In this document: positions 18,548-26,163 of the stretch, in pieces | Layout: every line of letters begins with the position of its first letter | How positions within the stretch are numbered: the stretch's first letter is position 1 | Assembly: GCA_000695325.1 (NCBI GenBank) | Contig: AVPN01000484.1 | Location: forward strand, 13,598 to 41,135 | DNA length: 27,538 nucleotides | DNA from: Pleurobrachia bachei | Lineage: Eukaryota; Ctenophora; Tentaculata; Cydippida; Pleurobrachiidae | Direction of reading: 5' to 3' | The notes under the pieces: model-generated | What the model was told of the DNA's origin: nothing | The model's database searches: none | The model's input: the letters and a program-made list of their open reading frames with translations, nothing else | Made by a program: the position numbers and the translations under genes

Positions 18548-18901
18548 ACTGTACCCCCAAGAAATGGAGCACCTCCATTAGGTCGATAATATTTAAGTCA
18601 CTTCGGAGCATCTGAAAAGAAAAAAGAGTGATAATTCCACCGAGAAACTGAGATAGTTGTATAACCCAATATGCATGTATCAACGAGATGATTCTAATAA
18701 CTGATATATTATAGACAGGGAAATAAAACTCACGGCCAACGCTTCCTCCGCGGCTTCACAGGGGGTCAGGAACATATATGTGTCCCTCCAACTGATGAAA
18801 ACTCTGATCGCGATTCCATCGCAGCTTGCGCACCAGGTCCAATTGACCACTCTGTTGAAGAAGTCTAAGAAGTCCTCCTGAGTTAGTTTACAATCGCACA
18901 T
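18548..18901 (-). pseudogene. Unrecognised two-exon gene start (MCDCK), copy B2
   Basis: Same structure as 16945-17295, shifted by the duplication. It has the fuller reading EDFLDFFNRVVNWTWC, and the same donor, intron and second exon. The stop soon after the second exon suggests decay or a missing exon border. It sits downstream, on the minus strand, of the WEVCWADELEG piece. Confidence 0.4.
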
Positions 18902-19159
18902 GGTTGTTGCTGTAGGAAGGGATAAACATGTTAGTTTAGCTACCTTTAATTATCAAAATCAATAAAGGCTAGATATCGAGTTGATTGAGAGCAAGGATAG
19001 AATGGATCATATCAAGGCAAACCTCCTCCTAATATACCTTGAATCATGTCACGCACTCCTTGATTCATATCACGCACTCTCTACCCAAGATTGTCTCCCC
19101 CTCATTAAGCTGACAGACTGATTAAACTTATCATTAGTCTGTCAGTTTTGTATTTCTCT

Positions 19160-19672
19160 TTCCTATCCACCCTCCGGGTATGTCAGACCCTCGATTTAGG
19201 ATCTTCCAGATTTTCTCCTGGGACCCTTTATTCACTTGCTGCATACTCGTGTTACTGTATGCTTTCCAACGGTTTAACGCAGACTCGATTTTTTGAGGAC
19301 GTGATTATTCCACAAACACCTAAAGATGACAGGGTATAATAAGAGGGTGAAATTAAGACCAGAGTGTACACATATCTTTTCGTTTAGAAATTCCACTACA
19401 GTAAATTCGACTATAGTACTAGAGCTGCCACTCCACATTTTTATCATATTACTTTCTTATGGGGAAGTTTAGAAGAAATTTTATTCTCTCTCCTATAATC
19501 ATCCACGCCTTCCAGTTCATCTGCCCAGCACACCTCCCAGCCCCACGGGTTATCATACCCCTTGATTTCCATATGGGCCTACATTGACATACACTCAGAC
19601 CCCTTCAGGTCCTCCCAGCAAAAGAAGCATAGCAGGGACCCCATGATTCTCCCTACCACGTGCCCCATACCT
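19160..19672 (-). pseudogene. Unrecognised exon pair (WGWEVCWADELEG), copy B2
   Basis: Fuller version of 17575-17990. IKGYDNPWGWEVCWADELEG is open without the small break of copy B1. Farther on, a frame holding SNTSMQQVNKGSQEKIWKIL runs to a stop near 19140. The pieces are on one strand and spaced like exons. No family recognised. Confidence 0.4.
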
Positions 19673-19700
19673 ATCTGCATCCCCGCCGGGGATATTCATG

Positions 19701-19990
19701 CTAGGAGTAGTCGGGTAGCGATTCATTATCTTCCTCGTTGTCTGTTATGACGATGTAGTCTGTTCTAAGCTGAGAGAGGAGTCGACATATTATATTATCA
19801 TTCTCCCTCAAATTCTCATATACTACTTTGCTTTGGCATGATCCTCAGTTGTAATTGTGGGTCACTAGCAGTTAGTGCTTGTATCATATTAACAGCGTTT
19901 CCTAAAACGTTCTTAGTTCGACAGAGCGAATACGCTACAATCATAACTATTGTCCTGTTGGTTTGATTCCCCGTCCTGGTTAAGTGTCCT
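19701..19990 (-). pseudogene. C48-like motif plus SLPDYS terminus, copy B2
   Basis: As 18018-18290, with a likely acceptor (aatggtatctgcag) at about 19990 just before TLNQDGESNQQDNSYDCSVF. This shows where the exon begins. The same stop after FALSN and the same later frameshifts occur, so lesions predate the duplication. The terminus ends at 19701-19703. Confidence 0.5.
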
Positions 19991-20186
19991 GCAGATACCA
20001 TTAATTATACAACTTACTGAATCCAAGCTATTGTGTTTGGGTTATTTTAATTACCATTAACTTATGTTAACCTTCGTCCTTCATTCCCGAAGCCTGCGGA
20101 AGAGAATATTAAGTGAAGTTAAACGTGGTTTAGTGTTAGTGTTATGGTTGAATAATATTTAAGTCTGATTGGAGCATGCTAAATAA

Positions 20187-20429
20187 CTAACATGGTATTT
20201 CTCCTTTCTTCTCCAGTACCACTGCTCTCTCGTTAAGTATGATGTAGTCGTCACAAAGCACTGTAACAACCAGGACCAGGTACATAAAAATCATGGCTAG
20301 CTGTAAAGAATTCATGAGTGATATGATATTTGTATTAACGATGTTTTTCACAGGGTTTACTAATTTAGTATCGCCTACTTCGACACTCAGTGTCCCCATG
20401 GATATGGTCATTATGTCCACTGATCCCAA
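20187..20429 (-). pseudogene. Hydrophobic frame after RecQ exon, copy C1
   Basis: An 80-codon frame contains SLMNSLQLAMIFMYLVLVVT, which could span a membrane, then DDYIILNERAVVLEKKGE. Its start lies right after a stop in the RecQ exon frame, and paralogues at 9.8 and 11.2 kb share only parts of it. It may be part of the helicase gene's downstream exon rather than a separate membrane protein. The frame is repeated at 21345-21587. Confidence 0.3.
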
Positions 20430-20982
20430 TCATTTTCTTCTTCGGTCGTGTGCTTCGATAAAGGTGTCATTGCATATTTCCGTAATCCTCCAGTTTGCAT
20501 GGTCTACACATTCCGAAGTTAAATGGTATTCCCTGCCGGTTCTCCAATTGGAATCTGGCCGACTAATTTCAGTTAGCTTCGGTACAATTATTATATTATA
20601 TTATACCTTCCATTCAATCTATCTTTGTTGATAAATGTGGCCAGTCGTATCATGGACAATTCCACGCCTTTACGTAGTACCGTAATGGCCAATGTGTCCG
20701 GTATCGGCATTCGGTGCATCTCAAAGACAGTATTGTCGTCTATGAGAAGGTTCTCCTTCACCACCTGGACTTTGTCTTTTCCAAGTGTCGCCGTCAAACA
20801 AACTATGTCCTCCTTCCTATTCCGGCACGTCCACCCTGGATATTAAGGGTGCCCGTTTGTACCCAAATCTTATGGCCCACCGTGTCAGCCCCCTGCCCAA
20901 AGTCCACCGCGGCTATGAGTTCCGTGGCCCCCATTTTCCCTCTTACCCAGTAATGATTCTGCATGGTCTACACAACCTCCGA
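20407..20982 (-). pseudogene. RecQ-like helicase fragment, copy C1
   Basis: Near-identical to 21565-22140. It has EDIVCLTATLGKDKV (motif III), VVKENLLIDDNTVFEMHRMP, an exon end at AAG|GTATAA, a 44-bp intron (20563-20606), and an exon with decayed motif IV. Stops and frame changes lie upstream of motif III. See copy C2 for the splice logic. Confidence 0.6.
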
Positions 20983-21344
20983 TGTTGAAGGGTTTAATTG
21001 AGGGATTTCATACCAACTAACTTCATCCTACTTGAATCTCTGTGCCAATGATCGTTCTACACTATATATTGAGATTATTACATTATACGCTAATTTATAA
21101 TTTATAGTTCAGTAAAATTTTTACCTTTTCCATTGTTGACATGTGGTCTTGATCAAGGAGGGAACAATTAGAAGCAAACTTCCACGATTGTGTAAGGCCA
21201 GCCCAACGAATCTTCGTCAAGATTTCTTTCCAAATTTGGGTAGCAGAGGAACTGCGGAAGAGAATATTAAGTGAAGTTAAACGTGGTTTAGTGTTAGTGT
21301 TATGGTTGAATAATATTTAAGTCTGATTGGAGCATGCTAAATAA

Positions 21345-21587
21345 CTAACATGGTATTTCTCCTTTCTTCTCCAGTACCACTGCTCTCTCGTTAAGTATGA
21401 TGTAGTCGTCACAAAGCACTGTAACAACCAGGACCAGGTACATAAAAATCATGGCTAGCTGTAAAGAATTCATGAGTGATATGATATTTGTATTAACGAT
21501 GTTTTTCACAGGGTTTACTAATTTAGTATCGCCTACTTCGACACTCAGTGTCCCCATGGATATGGTCATTATGTCCACTGATCCCAA
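21345..21587 (-). pseudogene. Hydrophobic frame after RecQ exon, copy C2
   Basis: Identical in translation to 20187-20429. It is followed on the minus strand by an intron-like stretch with an acceptor ttctcttccgcag at about 21253 that, in this copy, leads into the fused upstream exon created by the tandem duplication. Confidence 0.3.
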
Positions 21588-22140
21588 TCATTTTCTTCTT
21601 CGGTCGTGTGCTTCGATAAAGGTGTCATTGCATATTTCCGTAATCCTCCAGTTTGCATGGTCTACACATTCCGAAGTTAAATGGTATTCCCTGCCGGTTC
21701 TCCAATTGGAATCTGGCCGACTAATTTCAGTTAGCTTCGGTACAATTATTATATTATATTATACCTTCCATTCAATCTATCTTTGTTGATAAATGTGGCC
21801 AGTCGTATCATGGACAATTCCACGCCTTTACGTAGTACCGTAATGGCCAATGTGTCCGGTATCGGCATTCGGTGCATCTCAAAGACAGTATTGTCGTCTA
21901 TGAGAAGGTTCTCCTTCACCACCTGGACTTTGTCTTTTCCAAGTGTCGCCGTCAAACAAACTATGTCCTCCTTCCTATTCCGGCACGTCCACCCTGGATA
22001 TTAAGGCCGCCCGTTTGTACCCAAATCTTATGGCCCACCGTGTCAGCCCCCTGCCCAAAGTCCACCGCGGCTATGAGTTCCGTGGCCCCCATTTTCCCTC
22101 TTACCCAGTAATGATTCTGCATGGTCTACACAACCTCCGA
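21565..22140 (-). pseudogene. RecQ-like helicase fragment, copy C2
   Basis: The minus frame HYWVRGKMGATELIAAVDFG runs on to GLNIQGGRAGIGRRT and stops. One frame over, EDIVCLTATLGKDKV (SF2 motif III) continues to LATFINKDRLNG and the donor AAG|GTATAA. Removing the 44-bp intron 21721-21764 (acceptor gaaattag) joins it in frame to RPDSNWRTGREYHLTSECVD and EICNDTFIEAHDR. The latter aligns with the motif IV region of 11946-12384 but out of its original frame. The continuation (MTISMGTLSVEVGDTKLV) might be a degenerate motif V; that is weak. Confidence 0.6.
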
Positions 22141-22282
22141 TGTTGAAGGGTTTAATTGAGGGATTTCATACCAACTAACTTCATCCTACTTGAATCTCTG
22201 TGCCAATGATTGTTCTACACTATATATTGAGATTATTACATTATACGCTAATTTATAATTTATAGTTCAGTAAAATTTTTAC

Positions 22283-22496
22283 CTTTTCCATTGTTGACAT
22301 GTGGTCTTGATCAAGGAGGGAACAATTAGAAGCAAACTTCCACGATTGTGTAAGGCCAGCCCAACGAATCTTCGTCAAGATTTCTTTCCAAATTTGGGTA
22401 GCAGAGGAAGATATAGAATTTTTCTTCACTTAATCTGCTAATATCCGTATACTCCATGTCCTCTGTCAACTGCAACAGCACTGTGTTGATTTTATA
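22283..22496 (-). pseudogene. Exon upstream of RecQ segment (KINTVLLQLTED...)
   Basis: It is bounded by an acceptor cgtcttttgcag (exon from 22496) and a donor AAAAG|GTAAAA (exon ends 22283). The first part reads NTVLLQLTEDMEYTDISRLS, and the last part, one frame over, reads QIWKEILTKIRWAGLTQSWK to MSTMEK. A one-base indel near 22400 therefore breaks it. The last 125 bases are repeated at the right end of duplication C copy 1 (about 21125-21251). The first part is helical and loosely like a death-fold segment, but I do not claim that family. Confidence 0.45.
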
Positions 22497-22508
22497 CTGC
22501 AAAAGACG

Positions 22509-22650
22509 TCAAGTCAGCCATGAAGTGCTTATGGGTCCGCACTCCAGATATGCCCATTCCATGTACGAGTTGATCTGTATGCTCTTTCGTACCACTTTTG
22601 CATCCTCTTCTGGGATTTCCCTAATCAACTTCAGAAGTGCTGTGCCACAT
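22509..22650 (-). pseudogene. Unrecognised helical fragment (IREIPEEDAKVV), copy 1
   Basis: The minus frame reads ALLKLIREIPEEDAKVVRKS, then NSYMEWAYLECGPIS to a stop at 22509-22511. A second copy is at 23025-23150. It looks like real exon sequence with strong helix character. The family is unknown, and its position is between the GCDTTS core and the RecQ-array exon. Confidence 0.4.
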
Positions 22651-22739
22651 CCATCTCATCTCTCGGTATATACTTGTACATCGTGACTGTACCCTTCTAC
22701 ATGTATATAAAAATACAATAGTATTAAAATTTAAACACT

Positions 22740-23150
22740 TTGGTTAATTTTAATTTCCTCGGCAGTTTGGTTTTGCCCTGCCTGTATATCGAGCTGGTGG
22801 TGTCGCATCCAAGGAAGGCATGGTTGGCAAGAATGGTTGCCACAACACGGTTAGGAAGGCCAGCAACCATCTTCTTTACATCGCAATAGTGTGCTACATA
22901 GGCTATCTCGAACGCTACATTCCTGATCCTCCTCGAGAATGGTTCGCGGCACATTCGGCACGTCTCCGATATACTCTGCATACATTTTCGAATACCATGT
23001 GGCTGGCCACATGCAGATATGCCCATTCCATGTACGAGTTGATCTATATACTCTTTCGTACCACTTTTGCATCCTCTTCTGGGATTTTCCTAATCAACTT
23101 CAGAAGTGCTATGCCAAATCCATCCCATCAATGCCTCGGTACTTCGTGAC
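22740..23150 (-). pseudogene. GCDTTS-type protein core, copy 2
   Basis: The right end repeats the helical fragment (LIRKIPEEDAKVVRKSI then a stop). The frame at 23026-22724 reads SETCRMCREPFSRRIRNVAF, then YCDVKKMVAGLPNRVVATIL, ANHAFLGCDTTSSIYRQGKT and KLPRKL before running into non-homologous AT-rich DNA. This copy keeps the reading frame across the part that is shifted in copy 1 (12502-13041). It is truncated after the core, so the FYDPG segment is absent. Confidence 0.6.
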
Positions 23151-23261
23151 TGTACCCTTCTACGTCCGTCACTTTATATGTATCACATAGCCAGTAGATA
23201 TATTAGACATAGAGTTAAAATTTAATTAAACTTGTAACGTTTGAAACTACAAATATCTTAC

Positions 23262-23440
23262 CAGTTTCTTCGGACATGACCAAGTTTTCTACAGTTAAAA
23301 CATCTGGGCGCAGGTCTGGGACGTTGAAGCCGTGATTTGTATGGATTCCTTCGTGGGGGGCGGCTGGGGGCGGCGGCTTTCTGAGGGGCCGGGGACGACT
23401 GGTTCGCTGGAATTATTTGCTGGTGTTTTTTCTCCTCTTC
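23262..23440 (-). pseudogene. Zinc-knuckle exon with intron-split last Cys, copy 2
   Basis: The minus frame begins VEEEKKHQQIIPANQSSPAP, passes an Ala/Pro/Arg-rich linker with PRRNPYKSRLQ, and ends CFNCRKLGHVRRN followed by TG|GTAAGA. The exon therefore stops after two bases of the fourth ligand codon, and a next exon starting with C or T would complete C-x2-C-x4-H-x4-C. Read without splicing, the codon becomes Trp. A basic linker plus CCHC is gag-like and implies nucleic-acid binding. The next exon was not found with confidence. Confidence 0.6.
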
Positions 23441-23483
23441 AACAATTACTAAGTTTTCAAACTACATATAAAAGAATAAAAGA

Positions 23484-23595
23484 AATAAAAAACTATGTAA
23501 ACGGGTACTTCTACCATCTTGTGAAAGCTATCGAACTCGAGGTAGTCATTGTCTGGAAAGTTCATTTGCATCGGCTTAAACTTTTCGCACACCGT
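23484..23595 (-). pseudogene. Family-B DNA polymerase N-terminal fragment (Polinton-like)
   Basis: A 37-codon frame reads KFKPMQMNFPDNDYLEF then DSFHKMVEVPVYIV, after which the sequence turns AT-rich. In Polinton-type PolB the phrase 'F..(Y/F).K...VPF.IYADFE' leads into the first exonuclease motif. Here the match ends just before the DFE, probably at an intron or truncation. It is a different part of the protein from the fragment at 7470-7679. Short length keeps this tentative. Confidence 0.4.
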
Positions 23596-23787
23596 CTAGA
23601 GATTACTACTGATGTGGTGTCAAATCATGCTATTTAACGCCACCCGTTTATCAGATGGTGATATCTGTCAATATGTTAATTAGAATTATATGAAAATATG
23701 TATAACAATAAGGAAGTGTTCGTATGAAAATAAACGGTAGTCGCTATTGTTGCTATTATTTTCTTCCGGTACTTCCTACTTCTCATC

Positions 23788-24240
23788 TTATTCACATTCA
23801 TCGTCAGCCGTTTGTGGATCTTGCGTTTCGTTGTTTACGTCAGTCCATCCTTAACATTAACATGCCATCTCCACTGCAATTTTCTTCTTTTTACACGGGC
23901 ATCTGTTAGTGGAACAGTCTGAACCGCACTTGCATCCTGGGAATTGTTTCCGAAGTAGTCTCGCAGGATCGATAGGTAGGGTACTGGTAACTGGAGTAAA
24001 CAGCCTATCTTTAACATAGTCCATCCCCAATGCAAAGGATCCAGAGTGGTACCCATGTCCACTCCTGGACTTGATGGTACACCCGGAGGGAGTGTTGTCC
24101 GAACTGATGTGGTGGTAGTTGCCTTGGCAGTTCTCTGTTTTGTCATGAACTTCCTGACCCTCAGCTCATCCAAGGTCCTGCAGGTTCCACTATTATACTG
24201 GCAACAAGTTGGAGCTGATTCTGTAATTGTTCCTCGCTAT
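23788..24240 (-). pseudogene. GCDTTS-type protein C-terminal tail with Cys cluster, copy 2
   Basis: The minus strand reads QLQNQLQLVASIIVEPAG, then (shifted) LDELRVRKFMTKQ, TTLPPG and TTLDPLHWGWTMLK, matching the family's 'LR.R.F..K', 'LPP' and 'LDP.(D/E)WGW' blocks. A one-base shift at about 24010 reveals the true continuation: RLFTPVTSTLPIDPARLLRK, then CKCGSDCSTNRCPCKKK, a CXC-type Cys cluster as in Tesmin/TSO1-like tails. It ends ADDECE at 23788-23790. Extra stops lie before the end. The cluster suggests zinc or DNA binding. Confidence 0.65.
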
Positions 24241-24655
24241 AAAAAGTCAAATATTGTTTAACCCTGCTGAGTGAACATCTCTTTTGCTGCAGCAAGCAAT
24301 CCTTTCAGGATATGATGAGATAGCCGTGCTCTCATTCCCCATTCCTTTTTGTTGTTTTACTCAACAAATTCCTTTCATATTCCGTTCCTTTCCAATTCCG
24401 TTCATCACTAACATAACGAGGTGTTTTTGTGGTATGTAGGTTTTCATTATACATATTATATAAAGAGCAACATATTGAGTTCCTTCTATCGTATATCAAG
24501 TAAGCTGCCAAACCCGTAAAAGGTTAAAAGGAAATGAAAAATTACCTTCTAGAAGATAATTTTTCATTACCTGCTATCTGCTATTAGTCTTTCCTCCTTC
24601 AATACTTTTTCCTTCTGAATTTTTATGTTCAATCTGTCAATCAATTTTACATTCT
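24241..24655. other. Duplicated spacer, no gene seen
   Basis: Homologous to 15371-15760, with insertions around 24345-24385 and 24515-24590. No coding frame of note. Confidence 0.5.
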
Positions 24656-25041
24656 TCAGTTGTTCAATTGATTAACCGTATCATCTAAAGGCATGGGGAT
24701 ATGCACGTAGAATCCTTTCATGGCTTTCATTTTCTCACTGCGCTTGAGATTACCTGCCGTTGGACCGAGTACAACGGTGCTCTGGAACATGTTAACTCTT
24801 CGCAGGAGCATTAGTTAGAAAGGATTCAGCTGAGATAGTAGGAGCAACTCCAGTGTTGCTAGCGATGGATGTGCGAGGCATTTAACCAGTGCTCAGAGTT
24901 ATGACAGTACCGGCACATCTTTTGACCCGCTAACGTCGGCGTTACGTCGTGGCCTAGCCCCAAATGCTTGCTGCCTAGTCCTCTCCAAGAGATTTCAATC
25001 CTTATCGCTACGTTCGCGTTAATAATACGTTTCTCATGCAA
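24656..25041 (-). pseudogene. DUF6570 (Helitron-associated) fragment, copy 2
   Basis: It contains KMCRYCHNS, MPRTSIASNTGVAP (shifted) and RRVNMFQSTVVLGPTAGNLK with MKAMKGFYVHIPMPLDDT, ending in a stop at 24656-24658. The MK(A)KG..(V)HIP(M)PL block is the family's characteristic end of the domain. The TAA before LMLLRR is shared with the other copies, and the CRYCHN part has extra frameshifts. The upstream leader (gagatttgcATGAGAAACGT) is shared with the ORF at 25154-25360. Confidence 0.75.
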
Positions 25042-25153
25042 ATCTCACCAATTGTTTTCTATATTTATCTTCGATTCTCTTTTAGCCAAACTGTTCTATA
25101 AATTGTACACATTCTATCAATAACTCATCCTCATCCGTTAGAGGTTTATCTGG

Positions 25154-25360
25154 TTATTTCTCGTCAATAGTCATCTCTTCTGTGATGCTGTCCGGAGTAG
25201 GTGGAGGAGAGTTCCTCGGGGTGGTAGAGGAGGGCGGGGGAGGAGTGGTAGAGGAACCCGTTTTGGTTCTCTTCCTCGCGGTCAATATTGACCTATCATG
25301 TGGGTAGCTGAGGTCACCTGGATAGCCTGGGTATCCTGGGTAAGGGAGTACGTTTCTCAT
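25154..25360 (-). CDS. Small Pro-rich ORF, unrecognised
   Basis: ATG-initiated, 68 codons: MRNVLPYPGYPGYPGDLSYP, a basic patch (ARKRTK), then a Thr/Ser/Pro-rich stretch and an acidic end ITEEMTIDEK before a stop. The ATG and the preceding 50 bases are a near copy of 25030-25090, upstream of DUF6570 copy 2, so the leader has been duplicated and the bodies differ. It could be the first exon of an accessory protein of the Helitron-like element, or chance. It has no known domain. Confidence 0.35.
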   Translation of the reverse strand: MRNVLPYPGYPGYPGDLSYPHDRSILTARKRTKTGSSTTPPPPSSTTPRNSPPPTPDSITEEMTIDEK

Positions 25361-25547
25361 GTAAATCTAACCAATTGTTTTCTATATTTATCCTCGATTC
25401 TTTTTTACATTGTTTATGTTAGTAAGAATGTAGGTCAGTGGCCGCATTGAAAATATCTAGGTGGCCTGTGTCTGTTGAATTTTCGCCGAGGTCGCTGAGG
25501 TGGTTGCTGAGGCAGTCCTGAAATGGTTTGACCAGTTCACCGGGACG
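25361..25547. other. Spacer, no gene seen
   Basis: It contains the duplicated leader (25355-25410) and short GAGG/CTGAGG repeats (25480-25520). No coding frame supported. Confidence 0.4.
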
Positions 25548-25860
25548 TCAATTGTTCAATTGACTAATCGTATCATCTAAAGGCATGGGAATATGGACGC
25601 AAAACCCTTTCATGGCTTTTATTTTCTCACTGCGCTTGAGATTACCTGCCGTTGGACCGAGTACAACGGTACTTTGGAACATGTTAACTCTTCGCAGGAG
25701 CATTAGTTAGAAAGGATTCAGCTGCTGAATGATAGTAGGAGCAACTCCAGTGTTGCTAGCGATGGATGTGCGAGGCATTTTACCAGTGCTTATAGAGGGT
25801 TATGACAGTACCGGCACATCTTTTGACCCACAAGTCGTGGCCTAGCTTCCTTTGGGTCAC
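25548..25860 (-). pseudogene. DUF6570 (Helitron-associated) fragment, copy 3
   Basis: The minus frame reads RRVNMFQSTVVLGPTAGNLK, then IKAMKGFCVHIPMPLDDT and a stop at 25548-25550. Upstream are the shared TAA and the MPRTSIASNT and CRYCHN segments in broken frames. It is very close to copy 2, with a deletion of the region before CRYCHN. Two adjacent copies in the same orientation suggest local duplication. Confidence 0.7.
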
Positions 25861-26163
25861 CTTCTTCATCCTCTTAGTCAAGGTCACTGCTTCATCTGTA
25901 TTTTACTAATTACCAATAAATAAATAAATGAATAAATGATTAAGTTATGCCTGAAATGTGAGTGGCGAAGATAAATATTTTACTATATTGGAGTAGGTTA
26001 CACTTGAGTTCCTTCGATCGCGTATCAAGCAAGCTGCCAACCCCGTAAAAGATACTTTTTAAATTCTTTAAATCCATAAAAAGCAATGAAAATGAACGGT
26101 ACCTCGGGTTTGATACTCATACCTTACAAAGCGAGAGACGACTTTGCATAAAGGCTAAGCAGA
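25861..26163. other. Spacer, no gene seen
   Basis: AT-rich, with an (ATAA)n-like run at 25913-25940 and a block (tgagttccttcgatcg...tatcaagcaagctgcc) shared with 15618-15650 and 24477-24510. Confidence 0.5.

Larger units (their letters stand above)
18291..19972. repeat. Tandem duplication B, copy 2 (1682 bp)
   Basis: Partner of 16688-18290. It keeps a segment around 19255-19345 that copy 1 lost, and beyond 19972 the family sequence continues (cgtcctggttaagtgtcctgcag), including the likely acceptor of the C48-like exon. Copy 2 therefore retains the ancestral right flank. Confidence 0.95.
20094..21251. repeat. Tandem duplication C, copy 1 (1158 bp)
   Basis: An exact offset of 1158 bp to 21252-22409, with only about three to four base differences (for example ggtg/gccg near 20848 and c/t near 21054). 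The left edge is at ctgcggaagag. The repeat unit carries the RecQ-like exons and part of an upstream exon. Confidence 0.97.
21252..22409. repeat. Tandem duplication C, copy 2 (1158 bp)
   Basis: Partner of 20094-21251. Its right edge (tagcagaggaa) continues into native exon sequence (gatatagaatt), whereas in copy 1 the same point is fused to ctgcggaagag. Confidence 0.97.

Noticed and set aside
20187-20429. Independent single-pass membrane protein
   Set aside because: The hydrophobic run lies in frame right after a stop in the helicase exon, and paralogous segments keep only parts of it. It is better read as part of the decayed helicase gene.
20293-20631. Plus-strand 112-codon ORF (also at 21451-21789)
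   Set aside because: It is antisense to the RecQ-array exons, where the minus strand shows helicase motifs and matching splice sites. It repeats only because of duplication C.
22283-22496. Death-domain call for the KINTVLLQLTED exon
   Set aside because: The resemblance is limited to helix character and a few residues, and the exon is frameshifted.
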